A stretch of 64,000 bases of DNA from JALNZF01 sp049793155 (GTDB lineage: Bacteria; Nitrospirota; UBA9217): assembly GCA_049793155.1 (NCBI GenBank), contig JBARBN010000053.1, positions 1 to 64,000 on the forward strand. The letters are read 5' to 3'. The notes beneath the pieces are model-generated. The model saw only the letters and a program-made list of their open reading frames with translations, searched no databases and was not told where the DNA came from. The stretch's first letter is position 1. Every line of letters starts with the position of its first letter. This document shows, piece by piece, positions 26,234 through 36,431 of this stretch. A program made the position numbers and the translations under genes.

Positions 26234-26800
26234 CTAAGCTCTTTTGCCGATCGAAAATGCCTTGCCGATACGCTCGCCGATGCTGTGATAAGCACCTTGC
26301 CCCGTATCGAAAATAAGCGGCCTGACCTTCAGGATATCTGTCATTCCCTGTTCGTCGAGCACCGACTCTTCGGCCTTGATGTCCACGATCTCGCCAATGA
26401 ATTGCGTATGGAGTCCGATTTCCACGGTGTGGAGCACTTTGCACTCTATCACAACAGGGAATTCTTTTATAAACGGAGCGTCGACAAGCACGCTTCGAAC
26501 GGGAGTCAGTTTCATTACATCAAACTTATCGACAGTTCTTCCTGAAACGGTGCCGACGTAGTCTACCTCTTTCACCAGCGCGGCTGACGGGATGTTGACG
26601 GTGTAAGCTTTGCGTTCCTTGATGCATCCGTATGTATACGTTGCCTTGCGCAGGGAAATAGTGACGCAGGGAGGCTGTGAGCAGCAGATTCCACCCCATG
26701 CAATAGTCATGATATTCGGTTTCCCCTGAGCGTCGTAGCTTCCGATAACCCAGACAGGCGCCGGCTGAGCGAGTGTTTTGGCACCGAGCGACTTTTTCAT
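26234..26800 (-). CDS. Flavin reductase-like FMN-binding protein
   Basis: A 188-residue flavoredoxin-type protein. It shows the split-barrel fold pattern of the flavin reductase domain: PAPVWVIGSYDAQGKPNIMTIAWGG at the N-terminus (written in parts: PAPVWVIG, GKPNIMTIAWGG), SQPPCVTISLRKATYTY, and NIPSAALVKEVDYVG. Such proteins bind FMN and transfer electrons or reduce flavins. The start ATG at 26800 has AGGAGG 5 bp upstream. It lies between cytochrome and ferredoxin genes on the minus strand, which fits a redox role. Confidence 0.88.
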   Translation of the reverse strand: MKKSLGAKTLAQPAPVWVIGSYDAQGKPNIMTIAWGGICCSQPPCVTISLRKATYTYGCIKERKAYTVNIPSAALVKEVDYVGTVSGRTVDKFDVMKLTPVRSVLVDAPFIKEFPVVIECKVLHTVEIGLHTQFIGEIVDIKAEESVLDEQGMTDILKVRPLIFDTGQGAYHSIGERIGKAFSIGKRA

Positions 26801-26876
26801 GGTTACCTCCTAAACGAAGCTTTAAATTATTTTATTTAACCGGGGAATATTTTGACCATACAGGGTTTCCCAGTCG

Positions 26877-28061
26877 CTATTTCTTTAAGGGAGTCCGGAT
26901 AAATTCCAGGAGGTCCGCCATCTCTCCTTTTTTTAGTTGAGGCCAGGAAACGCCTTTCTCTCCCGTCGCGGCCTGCATTTTGACGCTGTGATTCCAGATA
27001 CTGGCTACGATTTCGGTCGGCTGGCTGTTACGGAAATTGGACAGATCGATATACATAAGTGTACCGTGTTTCCCGTCCAAACCGTGGCATTGCGCACACC
27101 CGAAAGCTGAAAAGAGTTTTTTCCCTTTCGATGAATCCCCAGGCTCATCCGTATAATGGAGGAAGTAAAGATAGGCGAGGAGATCCGTCATTTCTTTCGC
27201 GGTGAACCGGGGAACCCCGCACTGCGTTGGGGCTATTGTAAACAGGATCATCTCAGGGCTCTTGTTCCACATGCTCGAAGCGATCTGGGTGAGGCTCGTA
27301 TAAAAGGCCTCGGCTCTTTTCCCGAGATCGGGGCCTCCCTTTCCGCCTTCGCCATGGACTGAATGACAATTGGCACATCCCTTGGCGTTAAAGACCGCCC
27401 TGCCTTCCCTGGGATTGCCTTGCCTGATGAAAAAAGGTTCTTCCGCACCCTTTGCCGCGGTCCTGATATAAGCCAGTGTATCCATCATCTCTGTTTCAGT
27501 AAAATGGGGCCACATCATCCCGATCCGTACCATGCGGGCCATCATGCGCAGGCTGTGATTCCAGATCGACTGGCTTAGAAAAACCGGCGAAGCGTTTCGG
27601 GGAAACTCATCGAGTCCGGGCGCGCCGTCTTTGTCTCTACCCGAGACAAGATGACAAGAGATGCAGCCCTTCTGGTCGAAGAGGTATTTCCCGCTGGCGG
27701 CATCGCCAGGCTTATCAAAGAACCTGAGAAAATAGAGATAGTCGGTGATCTCGGTAAATTCCTGTCCGGTCAGCGTCGGCTTGGGGATCCCCGCTTGTTC
27801 CATACCCGCGATCATAGATGGAGTATGGTTCCAGATCTCCGCCGCCAGATCCAGTTGTGTGCCGCCGAGAGTGATCGTGCCCAAATCCGGCCCGGTCTTT
27901 CCTCCCTCACCGTTGACAGCATGGCATTTCACGCATCCCTTGCTTACAAACAGTTGGCCCCCTTTGGATGGGTCTTCAGGAAGTATTTGGGCGACCGCAG
28001 ACGTCGAGGCCAAGAGAAGGAGAATGATGATTCCGTTTGATATTATCGTACCGATCTTCAA
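26877..28061 (-). CDS. Exported tetrahaem cytochrome c built of four monohaem repeats
   Basis: A 394-residue protein with a signal peptide (to about AVAQ25) and four successive c-type domains of about 90 residues. Their haem motifs are CVKCH (43-47), CISCH, CANCH and CAQCH, each preceded by a Gly-x-x-x-Phe pattern and followed by an IWNH or MWNK element and a LxxYLYFLR-like helix. The repeats show internal duplication of one monohaem domain. I chose the TTG at 28061, because AGGAGG lies 7 bp upstream and the signal peptide then starts correctly; an ATG 31 codons upstream gives an unlikely N-terminus. Probably a periplasmic electron carrier. Confidence 0.87.
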   Translation of the reverse strand: MKIGTIISNGIIILLLLASTSAVAQILPEDPSKGGQLFVSKGCVKCHAVNGEGGKTGPDLGTITLGGTQLDLAAEIWNHTPSMIAGMEQAGIPKPTLTGQEFTEITDYLYFLRFFDKPGDAASGKYLFDQKGCISCHLVSGRDKDGAPGLDEFPRNASPVFLSQSIWNHSLRMMARMVRIGMMWPHFTETEMMDTLAYIRTAAKGAEEPFFIRQGNPREGRAVFNAKGCANCHSVHGEGGKGGPDLGKRAEAFYTSLTQIASSMWNKSPEMILFTIAPTQCGVPRFTAKEMTDLLAYLYFLHYTDEPGDSSKGKKLFSAFGCAQCHGLDGKHGTLMYIDLSNFRNSQPTEIVASIWNHSVKMQAATGEKGVSWPQLKKGEMADLLEFIRTPLKK

Positions 28062-28301
28062 GGTAAATCCTCCTTTGTCATTTTTAAAAATCCCGATATT
28101 GCCATGGAGATGCCACCGGTGCCTTTTGGACCGAGAACCGCACTCGAGGAGCAAGCTTTAATAAGCACCTATATCATAGGATAACGCTTTCGCGCGATAT
28201 TTTCCAGTGTTTTAAGGTGTCAGAATATAATCGATAGACTGCATTGGAATGAATACTCGATGTATTTCAAAATGAATGTCCGGCACACCGGCCCTGTTAA
28301 C

Positions 28302-29483
28302 TTATCCCGGCGAGAGATACCCATCAGGGGCAAGACTGGTTGCCAGCATCACCATATTGATATCGCGATGCTCCCTCCAGGTACTGGCCTGTCTGTTTGC
28401 AGGTTCAAGCCAAAAAGCCTCAATAACCTCACTAAACGGCGTATATCGCATCAGGTTTTCGATTTGCGAATGCAGGTGGCGCGTCATCTTGAGATCGCGC
28501 GGAGTTTGCTTGATTAGTCCCTGCAGCTTCTCAATTGCATGCAATCCTATGGACAAACCCAGTTCCCGAAATGCAAGCCGGTACTTCGCAGGAGTCATCA
28601 GGGGATTCCTTCCCCGTGTATAGGCTTGCAAGCCGATCAGTGAAGAATCCAGGAGAACATCCAGAAGGGCGGCTTGTTCAAATTCTTCGATCACGATCAA
28701 TTGAGCTAATTTATATGAATTGCTCAAGAGTTCACCGATACCCAAGGGATCATCGGTTGCCCAACTTTTTCCTTCACACATAGCGGCCATATCTTTAATC
28801 TCCGCACTGAGGTCGAAATCCGCGGATTTATCGGGATCGTTTACTGCAGTCGGCTGGAGTTGAAGATACGTGATGAGACCATCGAGAGGATCGTGCTGCC
28901 CCATCGAGGTTACTAGCGGATACGAGAGGTCGATGCTCATTTTCCAATACATGCGTTTCTGTCCACCGGAAGAGGGGACATAGGTGAACTTGTCGTGCGT
29001 GACTTTCGCAAGTTCGATCGCCCATCTGCTGCAGGTTGGATCTCCTGTGACTCTGCTTACTCTATTAAGAGCGTGCATCCACTTCGTCAGGTAATGAAAG
29101 TACTGTCCATCCCGATCCCATTCCAGCTGTTCATCATAGGGATCTTTGGGCCCGCGCTCGTTCATCCCTTTACCGATTCGTAACCCGCCTTGTGTAGGAT
29201 GCAATATGCCTTCTTGTTCACTGAGGCCGCTGATCCAGCCGGTTCTTGGATCGTCGTCATGGTGTCGCCCGAGTATGAAGTGAACCTGATCGACGAGGTG
29301 CAACGCGAACTTCTTGTAATGTTCATCATTTGTCTGTTGGTAAAGTCCCAGGAAATTGCAGACGGCAAAGGCGTCTGTCCATAAATAGCGGCGCGGCAAT
29401 TTCCCGTCCGAGAGCATCCCGGTCAGATTGGCAAACTCGTCCATGAGATTCCGGGCAATAGACCCGGAAGTTATTTGTTTCAT
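28302..29483 (-). CDS. Protein of unknown function, possibly an alpha/alpha-toroid fold
   Basis: A 393-residue protein without signal peptide or membrane segment. It is mainly helical, with repeated Trp/Tyr-rich helices (RRYLWTDAFAVCNFLGLY, QLEWDRDGQYFHYLTKWMHALN) that resemble six-hairpin glycosidase-type folds, but I recognise no catalytic motif. ATG 29483 is chosen because AAGGA lies 5 bp upstream; in-frame TTG 29504 and GTG 29498 are alternatives. It is on the minus strand, alone between the cytochrome gene and argB. Confidence 0.65.
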   Translation of the reverse strand: MKQITSGSIARNLMDEFANLTGMLSDGKLPRRYLWTDAFAVCNFLGLYQQTNDEHYKKFALHLVDQVHFILGRHHDDDPRTGWISGLSEQEGILHPTQGGLRIGKGMNERGPKDPYDEQLEWDRDGQYFHYLTKWMHALNRVSRVTGDPTCSRWAIELAKVTHDKFTYVPSSGGQKRMYWKMSIDLSYPLVTSMGQHDPLDGLITYLQLQPTAVNDPDKSADFDLSAEIKDMAAMCEGKSWATDDPLGIGELLSNSYKLAQLIVIEEFEQAALLDVLLDSSLIGLQAYTRGRNPLMTPAKYRLAFRELGLSIGLHAIEKLQGLIKQTPRDLKMTRHLHSQIENLMRYTPFSEVIEAFWLEPANRQASTWREHRDINMVMLATSLAPDGYLSPG

Positions 29484-29582
29484 CTGTTCCTTTTTCACCG
29501 ACAAGCTGAAACTAAAAGATTTAGCGCAAATCGCACATCAGCAGGTTTATTTGTCTGATGCAAGTACCCCGGAAAGCATGAA

Positions 29583-29604
29583 CGCCGCATCAGGTGATGC
29601 GGCG
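29583..29604 (-). terminator. Hairpin downstream of argB
   Basis: CGCCGCATCA and TGATGCGGCG form a perfect 10-bp stem with a 2-base core (so a tight loop). It lies about 50 bp after the argB stop in the leftward direction and is followed only by a weak T-rich stretch, so the terminator role is probable rather than sure. Confidence 0.55.
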
Positions 29605-29652
29605 TATTCTTACATTGAGAGATTGAGCCATGAGGATATATGATAAGATTTC

Positions 29653-30534
29653 CTAAAGCGTGATCTCCGTCCCTACACCTTCCTTGGTGAATATCTCGAG
29701 CAGAAGGGCATGAGGGACACGGCCGTCGATGATATGGACCTTTGAGCAGCCGGCATCAAGCGCCTCGAAACACGATCTGGTCTTGGGCAGCATGCCGCCG
29801 GCGATTATGCCTTGATGGACCAGGGATTCTACCTTCTTCTTGTTCAGCGTGGGGATGAGTTTTTGGTCCTTGTCCAGGATGCCAGACTGGTCCGTCAGTA
29901 AGATGAGTTTTTCCGCCTTGAGCGCGCCGGCGACAGCCCCTGCCACAAGGTCGGCATTAATATTATATGTTTCTCCATGAACACCGACCCCGATGGGCGC
30001 GATCACCGGGATGAAGCCGCCCCGTTCCAGGGCGACAAGAGCGCCGGGCCTTACTTCCGCCACTTCGCCGACGAGACCGATATCGATTATCTCGGTCTCT
30101 CCCGTGCTTTCGGATTTCCTTGTCATTTTCAACTTGTTTGACTGGATCAGTCCTCCGTCCTTGCCGGTAAGTCCTACAGCCTTGCCGCCGGCCTGGTTAA
30201 TGAGGTTCACGATCTCCATGTTCACCTTGCCGCCGAGGACCATTTCAACGATGTCCATGGTCTCTTTGTCAGTGACCCGCTGGCCTGAAACGAAGGTCGG
30301 TTTTATCCCCATTCGTTCCATTGTCCGTCCGATCTGCGGCCCTCCGCCATGGACGATCACCGGATTGATCCCGATGTAGCGGAGGAGGACCACATCCTGG
30401 GCGAATCCATGCTTCAGATCTTCGTCGACCATGGCGTTGCCGCCGTACTTGATCACGAAGGTCTTGCCCATGAACGTCTGGATGTAAGGCATGGCCTCGA
30501 TTAGGGTCCTGGCTTTTTCGATCAGTTTTTCCAC
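29653..30534 (-). CDS. argB: Acetylglutamate kinase
   Basis: Phosphorylates N-acetylglutamate in arginine synthesis. The 293-residue product shows the kinase motifs KYGGNAM near residue 30, HGGGPQIG near 63, the NINADLVAGAVAGALKAEKLILLTD region (short: INADLVAG, LILLTD) and GGMLPK near the C-terminus. Start is GTG at 30534. It is the last gene of the leftward dprA-to-argB group; no other arginine gene is near. Its presence after hslU may simply reflect gene order in this lineage. Confidence 0.96.
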   Translation of the reverse strand: MEKLIEKARTLIEAMPYIQTFMGKTFVIKYGGNAMVDEDLKHGFAQDVVLLRYIGINPVIVHGGGPQIGRTMERMGIKPTFVSGQRVTDKETMDIVEMVLGGKVNMEIVNLINQAGGKAVGLTGKDGGLIQSNKLKMTRKSESTGETEIIDIGLVGEVAEVRPGALVALERGGFIPVIAPIGVGVHGETYNINADLVAGAVAGALKAEKLILLTDQSGILDKDQKLIPTLNKKKVESLVHQGIIAGGMLPKTRSCFEALDAGCSKVHIIDGRVPHALLLEIFTKEGVGTEITL

Positions 30535-30553
30535 GAAAGCCTCAAAAACTTGT

Positions 30554-30606
30554 CAACGAAGGCACGAAGGCTCTAAGTTATTCTTAGTGTCTTGGTGCCT
30601 TGGTGG
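30554..30606. repeat. Inverted repeat between hslU and argB
   Basis: AACGAAGGCACGAAGGCTCTAAG is mirrored, with mismatches, by CTTAGTGTCTTGGTGCCTTGG. It is of the same kind as the elements at 36347-36422, 36931-36997 and 49348-49441. Confidence 0.6.
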
Positions 30607-30613
30607 TGAAAGA

Positions 30614-31963
<1,350 letters not shown>

Positions 31964-31982
31964 AAAAACCTCCGAAAAAATA

Positions 31983-32048
31983 CAGTAGTCAGGAGTCAGT
32001 AAAAAATTGCATACGTTGCTTATTCTGGCTTCCGGCTCCTGACTACTG
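31983..32048. repeat. Perfect 13-bp inverted repeat between hslV and hslU
   Basis: CAGTAGTCAGGAG at 31983-31995 and CTCCTGACTACTG at 32036-32048 pair exactly across a 40-bp loop. The element fills the gap between hslV and hslU, before the hslU start. Confidence 0.75.
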
Positions 32049-32058
32049 TCTCCTGCGT

Positions 32059-32601
32059 TTACAATTCTTCTACCGTAATAACACTATTCGTATAAATGCA
32101 GATCTCCGCTGCGATCTTCATCGCTTCTTCCACGATCGCGCGGGTGTCGAGCTTAGTGTGGTCAATGAGCGCGCGGGCTGCGGCAAGGGCATAGGGGCCG
32201 CCTGAGCCGATGGCAGAGATGCCATTTTCCGGTTCGATCACGTCACCGTTGCCGGAGAGAATAAAGGAGCGTTCATGGTCAGCGACGATCATCAGGGCCT
32301 CGAGCCGGCGGAGGACCCTGTCCGTTCTCCAGTCCTTTGCAAGCTCCACGGCGGCACGGGTGAGGTTGCCGTGATACTGATCCAGTTTCGCCTCGAATTT
32401 TTCGAAGAGCGTGAATGCATCGGCAGTTGCGCCCGCAAAACCGGCAAGGACCTTGTCATTATACATTTTGCGGACTTTTTTTGCGTTGTGCTTCATCACG
32501 GTGGCGCCGACGGTCACCTGGCCGTCGCCGGCGATCGCTGTCTTGCCGTTCCGTCGGACTGCCAGTATCGTAGTTCCGTGCAGGGGTGTTATTTCACTCA
32601 T
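32059..32601 (-). CDS. hslV: HslUV protease catalytic subunit
   Basis: Threonine protease related to proteasome beta subunits. The 180-residue product has a short propeptide (MSEITPLHG) before the mature N-terminal Thr of TTILAVRRNGKTAIAGDGQ; Lys in VRKMYNDKVLAG-type context and the SGGPYALAAARAL motif are conserved. hslU follows after an inverted-repeat spacer of about 95 bp, and xerC precedes it, giving the xerC-hslV-hslU order found also in other phyla (codV-clpQ-clpY). Confidence 0.96.
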   Translation of the reverse strand: MSEITPLHGTTILAVRRNGKTAIAGDGQVTVGATVMKHNAKKVRKMYNDKVLAGFAGATADAFTLFEKFEAKLDQYHGNLTRAAVELAKDWRTDRVLRRLEALMIVADHERSFILSGNGDVIEPENGISAIGSGGPYALAAARALIDHTKLDTRAIVEEAMKIAAEICIYTNSVITVEEL

Positions 32602-32655
32602 TGCTCCTCCGGTGCCAAAAAACTATGGACCATGGTCGATCGTTCGCTTCTCTCA

Positions 32656-32710
32656 CGATGACGATGGACGAAGTCTTTCATTGTCTTTTCGTCCCTCGTC
32701 CTTCGTTCGT
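32656..32710. repeat. Imperfect inverted repeat between xerC and hslV
   Basis: GACGATGGACGAAG on the left is loosely mirrored by CTTTTCGTCCCTCGTCC and TTCGTTCGTC on the right. Weak member of the repeat family. Confidence 0.35.
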
Positions 32711-33598
32711 CTATTTTTTCCTCGCCTTCGGATGCGCCTTGTCATATACCTCCATCAGCGAGTCGAGGTTCACGTGTGTGTAGCGCTGGGTGGTCGAAAG
32801 GCTCGCGTGTCCGAGAAGTTCCTGAATAGCACGCAGGTCCGCTCCTGACTCCAGCATATGCGTGGCATAGCTGTGACGAAGCGTGTGCGGACTCGCCTTT
32901 TGCTGCAGACCCAGCTGTTTTCTGTGGTTTTCTAAAATACGCTGAACAGTGCGCGCTGTCAAGCGTTTTCCTGACGGCCCGATGAATACCGCGGCGGATT
33001 CCGCGATGCGGGACGGATAGGTCAGATATGCATCGATTGCCTCTCGTGCCTTATTGCCGATGGGCACGATCCGTTCCTTGCGGCCCTTGCCTCTGATGCG
33101 GACGAGGCTGCCGTGGCGGTCTATGTCTTCCCGGTTCATGCCGATGAGTTCGCTCGCACGGATGCCGGTGGAGTAAAGGGTTTCAAGCACGGCACGGTCT
33201 CTCAGCGCGGTTCGGTGGTCTTCAGGTCTCCTTGCGTCAGGCGATTCAATAAGTCTTAACGCGTCGTCAGCTGTCAACACGGAAGGAAGGCGTTTTTCGC
33301 GCCGCGGTGTGGCGACAAGCCGGGCCGGATTGCTCATGAGTACTCCTTCACGGTTCAGATACCTGAAGAACGACCGGATGGCCGAGAGTTTCCTTGCAAT
33401 GGATGCTTTTTTCACCTCGTCCTGCATGAGGTGGGCTATGAACCGCCGAAGCGTTTGATGGTCAACTGCGGCCGGCTCTTTATCGCCGAGAAAGGCGGAC
33501 AGTTGTTCGAGATCGGAAAGATAGCCCCGCAGGGTGTGAGGAGAAACATTTCGCTCATTTCTGAGGTAGGAGAGGAAATCAAAAATATGCTTGCGCAT
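32711..33598 (-). CDS. xerC: Tyrosine recombinase XerC
   Basis: Site-specific recombinase for chromosome dimer resolution at dif. The 295-residue product has the N-terminal SAM-like core-binding domain (FLSYLRNERNVSPHTLRGYLSDLEQ in parts) and the catalytic residues in order: Arg in TGIRASEL, Lys in GKGRKERIVP, His and Arg in HTLRHSYATHML, His in LLGHASLSTTQ and Tyr in QRYTHVN. It lies between topA and hslV. It is probably the chromosomal Xer rather than an integrase, given its neighbours and length. Confidence 0.93.
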   Translation of the reverse strand: MRKHIFDFLSYLRNERNVSPHTLRGYLSDLEQLSAFLGDKEPAAVDHQTLRRFIAHLMQDEVKKASIARKLSAIRSFFRYLNREGVLMSNPARLVATPRREKRLPSVLTADDALRLIESPDARRPEDHRTALRDRAVLETLYSTGIRASELIGMNREDIDRHGSLVRIRGKGRKERIVPIGNKAREAIDAYLTYPSRIAESAAVFIGPSGKRLTARTVQRILENHRKQLGLQQKASPHTLRHSYATHMLESGADLRAIQELLGHASLSTTQRYTHVNLDSLMEVYDKAHPKARKK

Positions 33599-33719
33599 GA
33601 GGATACTTTAGCGTAACAGCCGCAAATTTGCAAGGGAAGAGGTAAATTGTGCATGGGTTAATACCGGCTGCCGATGAGCGAGGCGGAAAGGGGAAGATCA
33701 TTTGGCCGGGAGCATCCTG

Positions 33720-36329
33720 CTAAGATTTTGCGGGAGAGATAGATGCCGATGATTTCTTTTTTCTTGAAGGCTTCTTGGGCGCTTTCCTGGATGGTGTGCG
33801 TTTTTTGCGCCCGCCGCCGTTGTTCGCATTTTCACGACGAATCGCCAGCAGTTCATACGCTCGTTCGGGTAACATTTCCTCGAGGCGGTCGCTCCGCATG
33901 AGGCTGGCATTGGTTTCCCCATCGGTGACATAGATGCCGAACTTGCCCTCTTTGGCCAGAACCGGTTTGCTGCTCACCGGGTCATTGCCAAACTCGCGCA
34001 GCGGAGGCTTTGGCGCAGCGCGGCGGCCGTACTGGCGAGGCGTAGCAAGCAGCGCAAGGGCTTGTTCGACGGTAATATCGAAGATCTGTTCTTCGCTCGC
34101 GAGCGTGCGACTTTCCTTACCCTTGGTGATATAGGGGCCATAGCGGCCATTTTGTGCGGTGATCGACACTCCGTCAACAGGATCAACGCCCACCACACGC
34201 GGAAGCGAGAGCAGCTGTGCGGCGTCCTGGAGGGTGACGTGAGCCGGGTCCATTGTCTTGAACAAGGACACCATCTTCGGTTTGTCGAGCCCGGGTGGGG
34301 GAGCATCAGGAGTACCCAGCTGAACATACGCGCCATAGCGGCCGCTCTTGATGAAGAGAGGCAGACCGTCTATTTCGCCGATCGGGTCGGTCCCCTTTGG
34401 TGCAGCGAGAAGTTTCAGCGCCGCCTCCAGTGTCAGCTCATCGGGCGTCATGGTATCGGGAACGCTGGCTGTTTCTTCACCGCGGCGAACGTAAGGTCCG
34501 AATTTCCCCGGCTTAACCACGACCTCAAGACCGGTCTCGGGGTCAATGCCGACGGGGAATGTGTTGATCGCTGAGGCATCGATCTCATCCAGGTTTATAG
34601 CGACGCGTTGCTTGAGACCAACGAGGCCCTGGTCATTGCCGAAATAAAAATCAGCGAGCCACTGTTCCTTCTTCTGCAGGCCCTGCGCGATCGCATCGAG
34701 ATCTTCTTCCGTGTTCGCGGTAAAACTATAGTCTACAAGACCGGAGAAGTGCTTTACTAGCAGATTAATGACGGAGAACGCGACCCAGTTGGGTACGAGC
34801 GCCTGGCCTTTTTTCCAAACGTAACCACGATTGACGATCGTTTGCATGATGGATGCCCAGGTTGAGGGACGGCCAATGCCCAGTTCCTCAAGTTTTTTGA
34901 TCAGCGACGCTTCAGTGTACCGTGCGGGTGGCTGCGTTACGTGTCCGCTCGGAGTGATGTCGGCAATATTTACCTTGTCACCAACAGCAAGCTTCGGCAG
35001 CAGCGCTTCACCCCTGCTGTTCTCGGTATCGTCATCCGTGGATTCCTCGTACACCTGTCGGTAGCCTGCAAAGGCGATCGTAGTGCCGCTCGCGGTGAAT
35101 TCGCAGTCAGTTCCATTGCTCAGTGCGCCCAGGCGTATGCTGAGGGTGGTGCCAATCGCGTCGGCCATCTGCGAAGCGAGAGTGCGCTGCCAGATAAGCT
35201 CATACAGGGCAAGGTCCTGCGAGTTTAGCTCGCTCTTCAGTTCGCGCGGTGAACGCATCGGCGTGCTCGGACGGATCGCTTCATGGGCTTCCTGGGCGTT
35301 TTTCACTTTTGACGAGTAGGCGCGAGGGGTCGGGTAGAGGTATTGCCGGCCGTATAACTTCCCCACTTCCGCGCGGATTTCCTCAAGCGCTTCATCGGAG
35401 ATCACCACATTGTCCGTTCGCATATACGTGATGAACCCGCGTTCATATAAGCCCTGTGCGACACGCATGACCTGTGCCGCGGACAGGCGCAATTTCCGGC
35501 CGCCCTCCTGTTGAAGGGTTGACGTCATGAACGGCGCCTTTGGCGACGAGCGGTAAGGTTTTTCCTCGACGCTTCGAACCGTAAGAAGAGTCTTGTCAAG
35601 GCCCGCTGCCAGTGCCATTGCCCGGGTCTTGTCGATTACGATGACCTTGCCGCCGGCACGACCCTGGCTGTCAAAGTCCTTGCCCGTAGCGACTCTGGTG
35701 CTGTCGAGTGCGACGAGCGTGGCAAGAAAGGGAGGTGTCGTCGCCGTTGAAATTTCGATGCCCCAGTATCCGGCAGCGACATGAGCGATGCGTTCACGTT
35801 CGCGTTCCACCACGAGACGGAGTGCGGGGCTCTGAACCCGGCCGGCTGATAAGCCGCGGTTTACGCGTCGCCACAGCACCGGAGACACCTCGTATCCAAA
35901 GAGCCGATCCAGTATCCGGCGGGTCTCAGCAGCATCAACCAGCCCGTGATCGATGCCGCGGGGATTGGCGAGTGCGTGTTCGATCGCGGATTTTGTGATT
36001 TCATGGAATACCATGCGTCGCACCGGTATCTTCGGCTTCAGATGCTCAACGAGGTGCCACGAGATAGCTTCGCCCTCGCGGTCTTCGTCGGTCGCGAGAT
36101 ACAGGGCGCTTGCGTTTTTCAGTGCTTTCCGGAGATCGCGAACCACCTGAGTTCCGCGTTCAGTGAGTTCGTAGGTGGGTTTAAATCCATTGTCAACGTC
36201 GACCGCGAGCCCTTTGCTCGGGAGGTCTGCAATATGGCCTACAGAGGCGCGAACCTCAAAGGCATCGCCGAGATATTTTGCGATGGTTTTTGCCTTTGCA
36301 GGTGATTCAACAATGACGAGGGATTTCAT
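33720..36329 (-). CDS. topA: DNA topoisomerase I, with Toprim_C-type repeats and Lys-rich tail
   Basis: Relaxes negative supercoils. The 869-residue product has the Toprim domain (VIVESPAKAKTI, DEDREGEAISW), the catalytic Tyr in GFITYMRTDN, and the HEAIRPS motif. In place of C-terminal zinc ribbons it carries four repeats of a G-x-x-P/DPETG...G(R/K)(F/Y)GPYV type (for example GIDPETGLEVVV, GKFGPYV, GRYGAYVQLG, GRYGPYI), followed by a basic tail of about 40 residues rich in Lys and Arg. This C-terminus is typical of actinobacterial enzymes. It belongs to the dprA-smg-topA group. The ATG is at 36327-36329. Confidence 0.94.
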   Translation of the reverse strand: MKSLVIVESPAKAKTIAKYLGDAFEVRASVGHIADLPSKGLAVDVDNGFKPTYELTERGTQVVRDLRKALKNASALYLATDEDREGEAISWHLVEHLKPKIPVRRMVFHEITKSAIEHALANPRGIDHGLVDAAETRRILDRLFGYEVSPVLWRRVNRGLSAGRVQSPALRLVVERERERIAHVAAGYWGIEISTATTPPFLATLVALDSTRVATGKDFDSQGRAGGKVIVIDKTRAMALAAGLDKTLLTVRSVEEKPYRSSPKAPFMTSTLQQEGGRKLRLSAAQVMRVAQGLYERGFITYMRTDNVVISDEALEEIRAEVGKLYGRQYLYPTPRAYSSKVKNAQEAHEAIRPSTPMRSPRELKSELNSQDLALYELIWQRTLASQMADAIGTTLSIRLGALSNGTDCEFTASGTTIAFAGYRQVYEESTDDDTENSRGEALLPKLAVGDKVNIADITPSGHVTQPPARYTEASLIKKLEELGIGRPSTWASIMQTIVNRGYVWKKGQALVPNWVAFSVINLLVKHFSGLVDYSFTANTEEDLDAIAQGLQKKEQWLADFYFGNDQGLVGLKQRVAINLDEIDASAINTFPVGIDPETGLEVVVKPGKFGPYVRRGEETASVPDTMTPDELTLEAALKLLAAPKGTDPIGEIDGLPLFIKSGRYGAYVQLGTPDAPPPGLDKPKMVSLFKTMDPAHVTLQDAAQLLSLPRVVGVDPVDGVSITAQNGRYGPYITKGKESRTLASEEQIFDITVEQALALLATPRQYGRRAAPKPPLREFGNDPVSSKPVLAKEGKFGIYVTDGETNASLMRSDRLEEMLPERAYELLAIRRENANNGGGRKKRTPSRKAPKKPSRKKKSSASISPAKS

Positions 36330-36346
36330 TAAGCAATGCCCTTTTT

Positions 36347-36422
36347 AACACAGAGGACACCGAGAATAAATACAGAGTTAAAGAAACGATTCATATTCGG
36401 GATTCTCTGTGATCTCTGTGGT
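36347..36422. repeat. Inverted repeat between smg and topA
   Basis: AACACAGAGGACACCGAGAA at 36347-36366 is mirrored by TTCTCTGTGATCTCTGTGGTG at 36402-36422, with some mismatches. It ends 17 bp before the topA start codon, in the leftward direction. Confidence 0.6.
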
Positions 36423-36431
36423 GAAGCCATT

